From assembly GCA_963699495.1 (NCBI GenBank), contig CAVOUB010000008.1:248001-312000 (forward strand): a stretch of 64,000 nucleotides of DNA, written 5' to 3'. The position numbers and the translations under genes were made by a program. Positions 53,013-63,304 of the stretch are shown here, in pieces. Source of the DNA: JAIBJN01 sp963699495. GTDB lineage: Bacteria; Actinomycetota; Thermoleophilia; Gaiellales; Gaiellaceae. The notes beneath the pieces were generated by a model that was not told where the DNA came from, made no database searches, and saw only the letters and a program-made list of their open reading frames with translations. Position 1 is the first letter of the stretch, and each line of letters opens with the position of its first letter.

Positions 53013-54100
53013 GCCTGAATCCTCCGCAGGAAGCGCCTCGCCGCATATTTCGCGCCCGCGAGCGTGTCGGCGGCCGGAAACGCCCACTGGGCGGGCGCAC
53101 CGGCGATCGCGAGGGTCCGCTCGGCGTCCGTCAGGCCCGGGACGGTCGAGTCTGGAGCGAGCACGATCCAGCCCTCGACGGTCTCGAGCCTGTGCTCGGC
53201 GACGAGGAGCGCCAGGAGCGGGTCATGGTGGAAGCCACGCTTGAAACCGGTCGCACAGATCACTTGCTCGGCCCCATTCGGCTCGGCGGCGATCACGAAG
53301 CGCCCCTCGCGGCGGGCCCGCTCGACCGGTTCGTCCCACGCGCGGCCGGGCGGGTACGACGGCGCGCCGAAGCCGCGGAGGAGGCCCACTCGTTCGCCCG
53401 GCTCGGTGCGGTGATACGCGGCCAGGCCGCGGCGGGTGAACAGCTCGCGCGAGAGGTTGAGCGGCCGTCGCTCAGGGTCGCGACGGCGCACGGAGACGAC
53501 CGAGGAGCCCGCGTCGAGCGCGTTCAGCCATTCCGTCGCGGCCGCCATGCCCGCGCCGACGATCTCGACCTGCTCGGCGTAGTCGTGCGGCTCGTATGCA
53601 TGCACGGCCCGCGGGTCGCCCTCGAGCTCCATGGGGAAGGACAGGCCGGGATGGCCGGGGGCAAGGAGGACGTGGGCGAAGACACCGTGACCCTCGATCT
53701 CGAAGCCGCCGTCGACCGCGCGCACACGCTCGACGCGGGCCCGTCGGAAGCTCTCGTCCCAGCCTGTCCCTGCCCGGAGCTCGGCCAGGTGCTCGAGAAA
53801 CTCACCGACGCCCGGCCGGTAGCGGTCGCAGGCGCTCTGGAAGAGCGGGACGGGTGTGCGCCGCCGGAGCGCCTCACGGACGGCGAGGCCGGGAAAGGAG
53901 GCCGGCGCGCAGTGGCCGTCGCTCTCCGAGCGCATCCGGCGCTGCCGGATGGCCGCCGCCCGCACGCGCCAAACGGCCGCCGGATCCGGGTTCGTTCCGA
54001 ACACGGCGATTTCGGCCGGATCGAGCCCCCCTTTCCGGAGGGTCGCATGGGCGACGAAGCCGGCGAGGCCGCCGCCGACGATCGCGCACTGCTTCGCCAC
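52997..54100 (-). CDS. FAD/NAD(P)-binding protein
   Basis: A 367-residue flavoprotein-like protein: N-terminal dinucleotide motif CAIVGGGLAGFVAHATLRKG, second Rossmann segment EQVEIVGAGMAAATEWLNAL and C-terminal ICATGFKRGFHHDPLLALL (ATG motif). It resembles SidA/monooxygenase-like flavoproteins and related NAD(P)-binding oxidoreductases without a clear substrate. It follows the permease genes by 2 bases and overlaps the beta-helix gene, so the two proteins are likely made together. Confidence 0.8.
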   Translation of the reverse strand: MAKQCAIVGGGLAGFVAHATLRKGGLDPAEIAVFGTNPDPAAVWRVRAAAIRQRRMRSESDGHCAPASFPGLAVREALRRRTPVPLFQSACDRYRPGVGEFLEHLAELRAGTGWDESFRRARVERVRAVDGGFEIEGHGVFAHVLLAPGHPGLSFPMELEGDPRAVHAYEPHDYAEQVEIVGAGMAAATEWLNALDAGSSVVSVRRRDPERRPLNLSRELFTRRGLAAYHRTEPGERVGLLRGFGAPSYPPGRAWDEPVERARREGRFVIAAEPNGAEQVICATGFKRGFHHDPLLALLVAEHRLETVEGWIVLAPDSTVPGLTDAERTLAIAGAPAQWAFPAADTLAGAKYAARRFLRRIQAWRTR

Positions 54101-54102
54101 GG

Positions 54103-54996
54103 CTATTTGACAGAGCCCGCGAGCAGGCCCTGCACGAAGTAGCGCTGGAAGGCGAAGAAGACGACCAGCGGTATCGCGAGCGACACGAAGGAGGCCGGCG
54201 CGATCAGCTCGATGTTGGCCCCGAACTGGCGGAGCTGGGAGAAGATCGCGACCGTGATCGGCTGCGTCTCGCGGCCGAACGTGAGCGCCACGAGCAGGTC
54301 GTTCCACGCCCAGAGGAACTGGAAGATCGCGAGCGAGGCGATCGCCGGCAGGCCGAGCGGCAGGATCAGGCGCACGAAGATCCGGATCTCGGAGGCCCCG
54401 TCGATGCGGGCCGCCTCGAGCAGCTCCTTCGGTATCCCGATGAAGAAGTTCCTGAGCAGGAAGATGGCGAACGGGAGCGCGAACGCGGTGTGGAAGAGGA
54501 CGATCCCCGCAACCGAGTCGGAGAGGTACGGGATCGTGTTGTAGATCGAGAACATCGGGATCAGCGCCATCTGCAGCGGGACGACGAGCAACGCGATCAC
54601 GAGGACGAAGAGGGAGTCGCGCGCCGGAAAGTCGAGCCAGGCGAACGCGTAGCCCGCGAGCGCCGCGATGAAGATCGGAATGACCGTGGCGCCGATGGCG
54701 ATCCAGAGGGTCGTCCAGAGCGACGACGTGATCGTCTCGTTGTGGAAGATGGCCCGATAGTTGTCGAGGGTGAGCTGGCTCGGTTTCGTCAGGAACGTCC
54801 ACCACCCGTTCGAGGCCAGGTCGGCCGGGTCCATCAGGGAGATGATGAAGAGGCCGATCGTCGGGACAAGCCAGAAGAGGCCGACGATGACCAGAATGAT
54901 GTGCACCGGCGCCCTCGCGAGGACCCGCAGGATCTTCGCGGAAACCCTCTCCTCGATGACGGGTGCCGGGCGGGGCTCAGCGGCGGTGGCGGCCAT
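54103..54996 (-). CDS. Sugar ABC transporter permease, MalG type
   Basis: A 297-residue six-helix permease with the EAA loop ELLEAARIDGASEIRIFVRL facing the ATPase, and TM segments HIILVIVGLFWLVPTIGLFI to FVSLAIPLVVFFAFQRYFV, including the MalG-like tail QRYFVQGLLAGSVK. It pairs with the MalF-type subunit five bases upstream. Substrate is probably a maltose/glucoside-type sugar by family only. Confidence 0.93.
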   Translation of the reverse strand: MAATAAEPRPAPVIEERVSAKILRVLARAPVHIILVIVGLFWLVPTIGLFIISLMDPADLASNGWWTFLTKPSQLTLDNYRAIFHNETITSSLWTTLWIAIGATVIPIFIAALAGYAFAWLDFPARDSLFVLVIALLVVPLQMALIPMFSIYNTIPYLSDSVAGIVLFHTAFALPFAIFLLRNFFIGIPKELLEAARIDGASEIRIFVRLILPLGLPAIASLAIFQFLWAWNDLLVALTFGRETQPITVAIFSQLRQFGANIELIAPASFVSLAIPLVVFFAFQRYFVQGLLAGSVK

Positions 54997-55001
54997 CAGC
55001 G

Positions 55002-56360
55002 CTACGCCTCCCTCTTGAAGCGTCGGACGTTGAGCAGCAGAACCGGGATGACGAGCAGGAACAGGAAGACGGCGATCGCCGAGCCGAAGCCGTAGTTCCG
55101 GGCCGCGGTGAAGGACTCCCGCCACATCTCGAGCGCGATCACCGTGCCGTCGTCCTGCACCGATCCCGGCGCGACCGACAGCACGATGTCGAAGACCTTG
55201 AGGACGTTGATCAGCATCGTGATGAAAACGACCGTGAGCACCGGCGCGAGCAGCGGCACCGTCACCCGCCTGAAGACCTGCCACTCGGTGCCGCCGTCGG
55301 TGCGGGCCGCCTCCAGCACGTCACGTGGGATGGCCGCGAGGCCTGCTGCGATCACGACCATGGAGAAGCCGGCCCAGATCCAGATGTAGGCGATGATCAT
55401 CGAGGTCGTGATCAGCTGGGCCCCGAGCCACGCGATCCCGTCCCAGGGAGCGGCGAACGTGTTGGAGCTGATCGCCGCGTGGTACTCGCCCTGCTCCAGC
55501 CCCTCGAAGGCGAACGTCCCGTCCGGCTCGGTCGTCGCCGACCCGACCTTGTCGCCCCCGGCGTCGCGAAGCTCGACGGTCACGCCGGGCAAGCCGAGCT
55601 CATCGCTCTCGACCTCGCCCGGCGTCCCGCCGCCGGGCTTGAAGTCTCTCCAGACCACACCGGTGATCCCGCCCTGGAGCGGTTCCGGGTCGACGGCCTG
55701 GACGGCGTCCGCGGGAACCTCCTCCGCACGGATGCCGGTGAGCCCGAAGAGCGCCGGGTCCCCGCCGGGCGTGAGCGGCTCGTCGAGCAGGAGCCCGGTT
55801 TGCGTCGTCCCCGAGATGTCGTCCGTGGCGGGCTCGGCCTGCGTGAGCACACCGGACGGGCTGAACGTGTCCTTGACGCTCTCGATGAGGGCGTTGACGG
55901 CGCCCCGGTCGGGGTCCTGCGGGTACATGGCCGCGCGCCAGATGACGCCCGCGGCGAAGAGAGAGATGGCCATGGGCATGAACACCACCGTCTTGAAGGC
56001 GACCGACCAGCTCACCCGCTCGGTCAGGACGGCGAAGATGAGCCCGATCGCGGTCACGAGCGCGGGCACGACCCCCACCCAGATCGCGTTGTTCTTGATC
56101 GCGGTGACGGTGTTCGGGTCGTTGAAGAGCTTCTGGTAGTTCTCGAACCACACGAACCCGTCGAACTGGGCCCCGCGGTCGTCGAAGAAGCTGCGGATGA
56201 AGGTCCGGATCGCCGGAAAGATCACCCACAAGCCGAGGAAGAACGCGGCCGGCGCGAGGAAGCAGGCGGCGACGAGGTAGCCCCGCCAGTCCCTGCTGGC
56301 TCCGGACTCTGGCGGAGCCCCCGAGACCGGGGGCTCCGCCGAGATGCTCGCGCCGCTCAT
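55002..56360 (-). CDS. Sugar ABC transporter permease, MalF type, with SdrD_B-like inserted domain
   Basis: A 452-residue permease. TM1 is about 27-50, TM2-3 about 90-142, TM4-6 from about 311. The EAA loop is EAARTDGGTEWQVFRRVTVP (350-369). Between TM3 and TM4, where relatives have about 25 residues, lie some 165. The last part of this insertion (about 230-300) reads GITGVVWRDF, LGLPGVTVELRDAGGDKVGS and GTFAFEGLEQGEYHA, the SdrD_B/Cna_B-like beta-sandwich pattern. It would lie outside the membrane, where E. coli MalF has its P2 loop. Confidence 0.88.
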   Translation of the reverse strand: MSGASISAEPPVSGAPPESGASRDWRGYLVAACFLAPAAFFLGLWVIFPAIRTFIRSFFDDRGAQFDGFVWFENYQKLFNDPNTVTAIKNNAIWVGVVPALVTAIGLIFAVLTERVSWSVAFKTVVFMPMAISLFAAGVIWRAAMYPQDPDRGAVNALIESVKDTFSPSGVLTQAEPATDDISGTTQTGLLLDEPLTPGGDPALFGLTGIRAEEVPADAVQAVDPEPLQGGITGVVWRDFKPGGGTPGEVESDELGLPGVTVELRDAGGDKVGSATTEPDGTFAFEGLEQGEYHAAISSNTFAAPWDGIAWLGAQLITTSMIIAYIWIWAGFSMVVIAAGLAAIPRDVLEAARTDGGTEWQVFRRVTVPLLAPVLTVVFITMLINVLKVFDIVLSVAPGSVQDDGTVIALEMWRESFTAARNYGFGSAIAVFLFLLVIPVLLLNVRRFKREA

Positions 56361-56369
56361 GCTTCCGGA

Positions 56370-57703
56370 CTAGTTCCCGTAGGCCTGGGCGGCCGCGTCT
56401 TCCATCTGTTGGGTGATTCCGTCGATGTCGTCGGGATTGGCCAGGAAGTCCTGGAACTCCTTGAACAGGCCCTGCCCGACCGTGCCGCCGAACTCCGCGG
56501 GCTGGAGGTCGGAGAGGTCGAAGCGGAACGCCTCCGCGTCGGCGAGGGCCCCGGCCGTCGTGCGCGTGATGTCGTCCGGATAGACGCTCGGGTCGACGTT
56601 CTTGTTCAGCGACGCGAAGCCGCCCTTCGCGGCCCAGATCTCCGCGGCCTCGGGGGTGGTGAGGTAATCGACGAACGCCTGGCCGGCGGGCGAGTCCTTG
56701 AACATGACGACGGTGTCGCCGCCGCCGACGACCACGCTGCCTGAATCGCCGATGGCCGGGAACGCGAAGACGTCGAAGCCCTCACCCGGCTGCGCCTCCG
56801 TTGAGTCCGTGATCACGCCGGCCACGAAGTCGCCCTCCATCACCTGCGCCGCCTTCGGCGGGTCGGCGAAGACCTGCGTCACCGAGGTCGGGAAGTCGGT
56901 CTGGAGCGCGCCGTCCGTGCCGCCGGCGATGTTGTCGCTGTCGCCGACGACCTCGGCCATGGCCGTCAGTGCGTCCTTGACCGACTGGTCCGTCCAGGGG
57001 ATCTCGTGCGCGGCCAGCTGGTCGTACATGTCAGGGCCGGCCGTTCGCAGGTAGATGTTCTCGAACAGGTCGGTGAGCGTCCACCCGTCGGCGCCGCCGA
57101 TCGAGTAGGCGGGGACCCCCGAGGCCGAGATCGTCGCGCCGTTCGCGATCCACGTGTCCCAGTCCTCGGCAGGCTCGACGCCGGCGTCCGCGTAGGCGCC
57201 GACGTTGTACCAGACCAGCGATTTGTTGGCCGCCTTGAAGAGGAAGCCGTAGAGCGTCCCGTCGACGGAGCCGAGATCGACGACCGAGGGCCCGAAGTTC
57301 GCCTCGATGTCGTCCGCCGCGAAGTCGAGTGGCTGGAGCGCCCCCTGCTGGGCGAAGTCGCGCAGGAGGCCCGGCTGCCCGAGCATCGCGACGTCGGGCG
57401 GGTTCCCGCCCTCGACCGCGGTCGAGAGCAGCGTCGGGAGCTGATCGCCGCCCGACGTGTAGGTGACGTCCACGTCGGGGTTGGCCTCCGTGAACCCGTC
57501 GATGACGGCCTGGAAGGCCTCCTGCTCGGCGCCGCTCCAGATAGCCATCACGGAGATGGAACCGGACGCGCCGCCGCCTCCTTCCGTGGCGCCGGTGGTC
57601 GCTTCGCCGCCGCCGACAGTTTCATCGTCATCGCCCCCGCACCCCATCGCGGCGACCGGTATGAGCAGCAGGATCAGGCTGAGGAGCAGTAGCAGGCGTC
57701 GGC

Positions 57704-57707
<4 letters not shown>
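56370..57707 (-). CDS. Sugar ABC transporter substrate-binding lipoprotein
   Basis: The 445-residue precursor has a lipoprotein signal peptide with Cys23 (PVAAMGC), then a low-complexity Gly/Asp linker and a family 1 binding-protein fold: ISVMAIWSGAEQEAFQAVID, FTEANPDVDVTYTSGGDQLP, GNPPDVAMLGQPGLLRDFAQ and a C-terminal VDYLTTPEAAEIWAAKGGFA. Binds carbohydrate outside the membrane. ATG 57707 overlaps the ATPase stop (ATGA). It precedes the MalF gene by nine bases. Confidence 0.94.
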
Positions 57708-58978
<1,271 letters not shown>

Positions 58979-59008
58979 CTGTTCTCATTTCCGCGCGAAG
59001 CCCCTGAG

Positions 59009-59014
59009 TACACT
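59009..59014 (+). promoter_or_regulatory. -10 box of the dehydrogenase gene
   Basis: TACACT ends eight bases before ATG 59023; no Shine-Dalgarno. Confidence 0.45.
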
Positions 59015-59022
59015 CCGCCGCG

Positions 59023-60105
59023 ATGGTGTCGCGGACGATCGTCGTGCTGGAGGGGGACGACACCGGCCAGGAGCTGCTCGACGAGGCTCTCCGCGTCCTG
59101 GCACCGGACGTCGTCGGGCTCGAGCTCGACCTTCCACGCTACGACCTCTCGCTGGAGTCGAGGCGGGCGACGGGCAACGAGGTCGTGCACGAGGCCGCCA
59201 GGGCGGTACGTGAGCACGGGCTCGGGCTGAAGGCGGCCACGGTCACGCCGGAGAGCGCGGACGACGTCGGCAGCCCGAACCGCATCCTGCGCGAGGAGAT
59301 CGGCGGCCACGTGATCGTCCGCACGGGCCGACGCATCCCGGGCGTCGTGCCGATCGGCGGGGTCCATTTCCCGATCTCCGTCGTGCGCATGGCCGTCGGG
59401 GACGCCTACGGGGCCAAGGAGTGGCGCGAGGGGCAAGGAGAGGACGAGGTGGCCTTCCGCACGGAGCGCATCGAGCGGCGCATCTGCCGGGCCGTGGCCG
59501 AGTTCTCGTTCCGCCACGCCGAGCGGACGAAGGCGAAGGTCTTCGGGGGCCCGAAGTACACGGTCTCCCCCACCTACGAAGGGATGCTGAAGGAGGAGAT
59601 GGACGCGGCGGCTGCGCGCCACCCCGCGGTCGAGTACGAGCCGCAGCTGATCGACGCCACCTTCGCGCTCCTCATCAGCTCCGCCGGGGAGCCGCTCGTC
59701 ATTCCGGCGCTCAACCGCGACGGCGACATCCTTTCCGACCTCGTGCTCCCGCTCTTCGGCTCGATCGCCGGGTCGGAGTCGTTGCTCGTCGCGTTCAACG
59801 AGGACTACACGCCGCGCGCGCTCATGGCCGAGGCGGCGCACGGCACCGCACCCGCCCTCAAGGGGAAGAACGTGGCCAATCCCATGGCCATGATCCTCGC
59901 TGCGGCCGCGCTGCTCTCGCACATCGACGACGACGAGGCGCGCACCGCCGGGCGCGCCATCCGCGAGGCCTCCCTCGAGGCCGTCTCGGCCGGGGTTCGA
60001 ACCGCCGATCTCGGCGGGCACGCCTCGACGACGGAGTTCACGGACGAGGTCATCTCCCGCATCCGCTCCAAGCTGGAGGTCTGGGCGACGCTCGGAGAGG
60101 GTTGA
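59023..60105 (+). CDS. Isocitrate/isopropylmalate-type dehydrogenase
   Basis: A 360-residue protein of the isocitrate/isopropylmalate dehydrogenase superfamily: GDDTGQELLDEALRVLAPDV, RILREEIGGHVIVRTGRRIP, FSFRHAERTKAKVFGGPKYT, NRDGDILSDLVLPLFGSIAG (metal/substrate Asp cluster) and AEAAHGTAPALKGKNVANPM (cofactor loop). The loop is closer to isocitrate dehydrogenase forms, but assignment between the family members is not safe. TTG of the MFS gene overlaps its stop. Confidence 0.85.
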   Translation: MVSRTIVVLEGDDTGQELLDEALRVLAPDVVGLELDLPRYDLSLESRRATGNEVVHEAARAVREHGLGLKAATVTPESADDVGSPNRILREEIGGHVIVRTGRRIPGVVPIGGVHFPISVVRMAVGDAYGAKEWREGQGEDEVAFRTERIERRICRAVAEFSFRHAERTKAKVFGGPKYTVSPTYEGMLKEEMDAAAARHPAVEYEPQLIDATFALLISSAGEPLVIPALNRDGDILSDLVLPLFGSIAGSESLLVAFNEDYTPRALMAEAAHGTAPALKGKNVANPMAMILAAAALLSHIDDDEARTAGRAIREASLEAVSAGVRTADLGGHASTTEFTDEVISRIRSKLEVWATLGEG

Positions 60106-61346
60106 GGGCTCTCCGGCGGTACCTGCTGAGCCTCGACCCGAGGCTGCCCCGCTCCGTCTGGATCCTCAGCTTCGGCGGCCTCGCGAACGCGGTCGGCAAC
60201 GGACTGGCGTTCCCGTTCCTCGTCATCTACCTCCACAACGTGCTGGGCTTCTCGCTGGGCACGGCGGGGCTCGTGCTGGCGACGACCGGCGCGGTCAGCC
60301 TGCTCGCCGGGCCTGGGGTCGGGATCGTGGTCGACCGGATCGGCGGCCGGGCCACGCTCGCGGGGGCGCTCGTGCTCCTCGCGATCGGGTTCGGCAGCTA
60401 TCCCCTGATCGACGATCCGTGGCAGGCGTTCCTCGCGAGTGCGATCGCCGGAATCGGCAACGCCGGCTTCTGGCCGAGCCAGTCGGCGCTCCTCGCCGGG
60501 CTGACGCCGCCGTCGCGGCGCCACGCCGCGTTCGCGCTCCAGCGCGTGACGCGAAACCTCGGCATCGGCCTCGGCGGCGTGGTCGGCGGGCTGATCGCGA
60601 CCACGGGGAACCCGAGCAGCTTCACCGTCCTCTTCCTCCTCGACGCGGCCACGTTCCTCGTCTTCGTCGGCATGCTGGCCTTCGTCCCCGAGCCGCGGAT
60701 CGCCGAGGCCGAGCACGAGGCGCTCGTGCCGGCGCGCTACGCAGACGTGCTGCGCGACCGGGTCTTCCTGGGGATCGTCGTGCTGAACGTCCTCTTCGTG
60801 AGCGCGGGCTACGCGCAGCTCGAGCTCCTGCCGGTCTTCGCCAAGAACGAGGCCGGGGTGACGGAGACGGGGATCGGCCTCATCTTCTTCGCGAACACGC
60901 TCGTCGTCGTCCTCGCTCAGCTCCCGCTCTCCAAGGCGCTCGAGGGCAGGCGCCGGATGCCGGCGCTGGCGGTGATGTGCGTTCTCTGGGCGGCGGCGTG
61001 GCTCGTCGTCCTCCTGGGCGGGCTCTCGCTCGAGGCCACCGCGGCCGCCGTCGTCTTCGGCCTCGCGGCGATCGTCTTCGGCTTCGGGGAGTGCTTCCAG
61101 GGGCCCGTGCAGGGCGCGCTCGTCGCCGACCTCGCGCCGCCACGCCTCCGCGGCCGCTACATGGCCGTGTCGACGATCTCGTGGGACGTCGGGTTCATCG
61201 TCGGCCCGGCGCTCGGCGGGTTCATCCTCCAGGCAGAGCCGCTCGCGCTGTGGCCGCTGGCCGCGGCCGTCTGCCTGCTCGCGGGGACGGGGGCGGTCGC
61301 CTTCGAGCGGGAGCTCCCGCGCCACCTTCGCCTGACCCCGGCCTGA
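60102..61346 (+). CDS. MFS transporter
   Basis: A 414-residue, 12-helix MFS protein: LSFGGLANAVGNGLAFPFLV, VGIVVDRIGGRATLAGALVL (motif A-like) and ALQRVTRNLGIGLGGVVGGL. Helix 11 region is FGFGECFQGPVQGALVADLA then RLRGRYMAVSTISWDVGFIV. Likely drug or metabolite exporter. The TTG 60102 start overlaps the dehydrogenase stop as TTGA, so translation is coupled. It ends before a nested inverted repeat. Confidence 0.88.
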   Translation: MRALRRYLLSLDPRLPRSVWILSFGGLANAVGNGLAFPFLVIYLHNVLGFSLGTAGLVLATTGAVSLLAGPGVGIVVDRIGGRATLAGALVLLAIGFGSYPLIDDPWQAFLASAIAGIGNAGFWPSQSALLAGLTPPSRRHAAFALQRVTRNLGIGLGGVVGGLIATTGNPSSFTVLFLLDAATFLVFVGMLAFVPEPRIAEAEHEALVPARYADVLRDRVFLGIVVLNVLFVSAGYAQLELLPVFAKNEAGVTETGIGLIFFANTLVVVLAQLPLSKALEGRRRMPALAVMCVLWAAAWLVVLLGGLSLEATAAAVVFGLAAIVFGFGECFQGPVQGALVADLAPPRLRGRYMAVSTISWDVGFIVGPALGGFILQAEPLALWPLAAAVCLLAGTGAVAFERELPRHLRLTPA

Positions 61347-61354
61347 CACCGTCG

Positions 61355-61462
61355 CTTGTGTTTCACCGGCACAAGACCCCCGGCCCCGCTCGCCTGAGCG
61401 GGGCTCCCCTGGGAGACACGGCCTGGAGGGGCCTGGTGGAGCTTGTGCGCGTGAAACACAAG
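61355..61462. repeat. Nested inverted repeat between convergent genes
   Basis: CTTGTGTTTCAC (61355-61366) pairs with GTGAAACACAAG (61451-61462), then GCACAAG (61369-61375) with CTTGTGC (61442-61448). Between them lies the terminator hairpin 61383-61404. The total is 108 bases with 19 paired positions in two outer arms. Confidence 0.65.
61383..61404. terminator. Bidirectional terminator hairpin
   Basis: GCCCCGCTC pairs with GAGCGGGGC across a 4-base loop, between the MFS and methyltransferase stops, which converge here. Confidence 0.65.
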
Positions 61463-61505
61463 CCGGTGTGGCGGGCGCCCGGCGCTCCGCCGGTCGAGGC
61501 GACCC

Positions 61506-62597
61506 TCAGCCGCGCAGGCGATAGAAGCGGAAGACGTCGTTTTCGATCGGGAGCACCTCGACCTCCGCGAAGCCCGCCTCGGCGGCGTAGCCGCGCAGCG
61601 TGTCCGTCCGCATGACCGTGCCCGTGCCGGCCGAGGGCGTGTCCGCCCGGCCGACGGGGAGGCAGCAGAGGACGCTGTAGGTGTACATCAGGCGCTCGAC
61701 CTCGTCCCCCGGCGCGGTGAACGTGTCGGCGACGCGCTCGTCCATGACGATCACGGCGCCGTCAGCCGCGGCGAGTCCCCGCAGCGACCGCAGGACCTCG
61801 ACCGGCCGGGACATGTCGTGGACGGCTTCGAAGACGGTGACGAGCTGGTACGAGCCGGCCAGCTCCGGGTCGCCCGCGTCGCGGAAATGGAAGGCGACGC
61901 GGTCGGCGACCTCCGTCCCGGCGACGTTTTCGCGCGCGAGCTCGACGGACGCCTCGTCCAGGTCGTAGCCGTCGACGGCGACGTTCGGGTAGGCGCGCGC
62001 GATGGCGATGCTCGACCAGCCGGCGCCGCAGGCGATGTCGGCAACGCGTGCGGGCGGGTCGGCGAGGAGGCGCGCGTGGACGTCGGGGATCGCGGGCAGC
62101 CACTCCTGACCCAGCAGGTTGGCGTAGACCGGCCGGTTCGCATCGGCCTGGGCCTGGCGCCCGAGATGGCCGAACTCCTCCCAGGAGACGCCGCCGCCAG
62201 TGCGGAAGGCCTCCTCCACGGCCGGGAGCGTCTGCGCCATGGACGCGCCGTAGCGAGCCATCGGCGTCACGTGCGCCAGCGAGTCCTTCTCGACCAGGAC
62301 CTCGGCGTGCCCGGCCGGAAGCGAGTACCGCCGCTCTCCGGCCTCTGCCGCCGCGTCGTCGACGTCGACGATCCCCGCGACAGCCTGCTGCTCCAGCCAC
62401 TCGCGCGCGTAGCGCTCGTCCGTGCCGGTCGCCTCGGCGAGGCCGGCGGAGGTCAGGCCGTCGCTCTCCCCGAGCGCCCGGTAGTAGCCCAGGCGGTCGC
62501 CGAGGTGAACGGTCATGAGCTCGTAGGCGCCGAGCGCGGCTTCGAAGAGACGCCCGGCGAAGGCGTCGCGCTGCGTTTCGTCGGCCTGCGTAGCCAC
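61506..62597 (-). CDS. Class I SAM-dependent methyltransferase with N-terminal winged helix
   Basis: The 363-residue product has an N-terminal winged-helix-like domain (LGYYRALGESDGLTSAGLAE, RYAREWLEQQAVAGIVDV) and a Rossmann methyltransferase: VADIACGAGWSSIAIARAYP (SAM motif I), VDGYDLDEASVELAREN (motif II), VTVFEAVHDMSRPVEVLRSL. This domain order is that of small-molecule O- or C-methyltransferases in natural-product pathways; the substrate is unknown. GTG 62597. Near ferredoxin and Rieske genes but no cluster is evident. Confidence 0.9.
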   Translation of the reverse strand: MATQADETQRDAFAGRLFEAALGAYELMTVHLGDRLGYYRALGESDGLTSAGLAEATGTDERYAREWLEQQAVAGIVDVDDAAAEAGERRYSLPAGHAEVLVEKDSLAHVTPMARYGASMAQTLPAVEEAFRTGGGVSWEEFGHLGRQAQADANRPVYANLLGQEWLPAIPDVHARLLADPPARVADIACGAGWSSIAIARAYPNVAVDGYDLDEASVELARENVAGTEVADRVAFHFRDAGDPELAGSYQLVTVFEAVHDMSRPVEVLRSLRGLAAADGAVIVMDERVADTFTAPGDEVERLMYTYSVLCCLPVGRADTPSAGTGTVMRTDTLRGYAAEAGFAEVEVLPIENDVFRFYRLRG

Positions 62598-62613
62598 GGC
62601 TCCTCCTCGGTGT

Positions 62614-62925
62614 CTAGCGCTCGTCGAGCGGCGGGTTCTGGACGTTGTGCTCGGTCGCGTACTCCTCGGCGAGCTGGTTGACGACGTCCATTCCCTCGCC
62701 GTAGGCGTAGTTGATCTTCACGAACGGCTCCCACTTCTCCGGGAGCGCGTCCTCGGGGAAGATCGCCTCGACCGGGCACTCCGGCTCGCACGCCCCGCAG
62801 TCGATGCACTCCTCCGGATCGATCACCAGCATGCGGTCGGCCTCGTGGATGCAATCCACCGGACAGACGTCCACACAGGACTTATCCAGGATGTCGATAC
62901 AGGGCTCCGCGATGATGTAGGTCAC
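62614..62925 (-). CDS. fdxA: 7Fe ferredoxin
   Basis: A 103-residue ferredoxin: the first cluster segment CIDILDKSCVDVCPVDC followed by the classical CIDCGACEPECP, the arrangement of actinobacterial [3Fe-4S][4Fe-4S] ferredoxins. VVNQLAEEYATEHN is a typical C-terminal helix. GTG 62925, nine bases after a TAGACT. Electron partner unknown. Ends 16 bases before the methyltransferase start on the same strand. Confidence 0.95.
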   Translation of the reverse strand: MTYIIAEPCIDILDKSCVDVCPVDCIHEADRMLVIDPEECIDCGACEPECPVEAIFPEDALPEKWEPFVKINYAYGEGMDVVNQLAEEYATEHNVQNPPLDER

Positions 62926-62937
62926 TGGCCGCCCAGT

Positions 62938-63246
62938 CTACGCAACGAGCTCGTCCACGAGCTGCGGCGCCCGTTCGGCGAGCGCGGAGCGCACCACGAC
63001 CTTGTCCAGCCCGGCCTCCTGGGCCGCCCTCAGCCCGGCCGTGTCGGTGTGATTCGTGAAGCCGAGGATGGGCACGTCCGGGTACGTGTCGGCCACCTCG
63101 TGGGCCTCGATCCGCGCGAGGTCGCAGATGACGAGATCGGGCGGGTCGATGCTCTCGGTCGTCGTCAGCCGGTGACTCGCGCCCAGCAGCACGTCGAGCT
63201 TCCCTCGAAAGAACAGGTCGACCCCGACGAGCAGGATCGTGGCCAC
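62938..63246 (-). CDS. Receiver-like (CheY-fold) single-domain protein
   Basis: A 102-residue protein with the alternating helix-strand pattern of a response-regulator receiver: ATILLVGVDLFFRGKLDVLL, PDLVICDLARIEAHE, VPILGFTNHTDTAGLRAAQE, GLDKVVVRS. The acid pair at the first strand end is degenerate (VDLF), though D in VICDL may be the acceptor. It is probably a receiver-like adaptor and may not be phosphorylated. GTG 63246 lies seven bases after TACGCT. Confidence 0.7.
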   Translation of the reverse strand: MATILLVGVDLFFRGKLDVLLGASHRLTTTESIDPPDLVICDLARIEAHEVADTYPDVPILGFTNHTDTAGLRAAQEAGLDKVVVRSALAERAPQLVDELVA

Positions 63247-63253
63247 GGGCGGG

Positions 63254-63259
63254 AGCGTA
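63254..63259 (-). promoter_or_regulatory. -10 box of the receiver-like gene
   Basis: TACGCT on the minus strand ends seven bases before GTG 63246. Confidence 0.45.
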
Positions 63260-63292
63260 CCAGCACGAACCGGCACCGCGAAAGGGCTCTGC

Positions 63293-63298
63293 TAGCGT
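63293..63298 (+). promoter_or_regulatory. -10 box of the Rieske gene
   Basis: TAGCGT, preceded by TGC (extended -10 like), ends six bases before GTG 63305. Confidence 0.5.
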
Positions 63299-63304
63299 TG
63301 CCGC

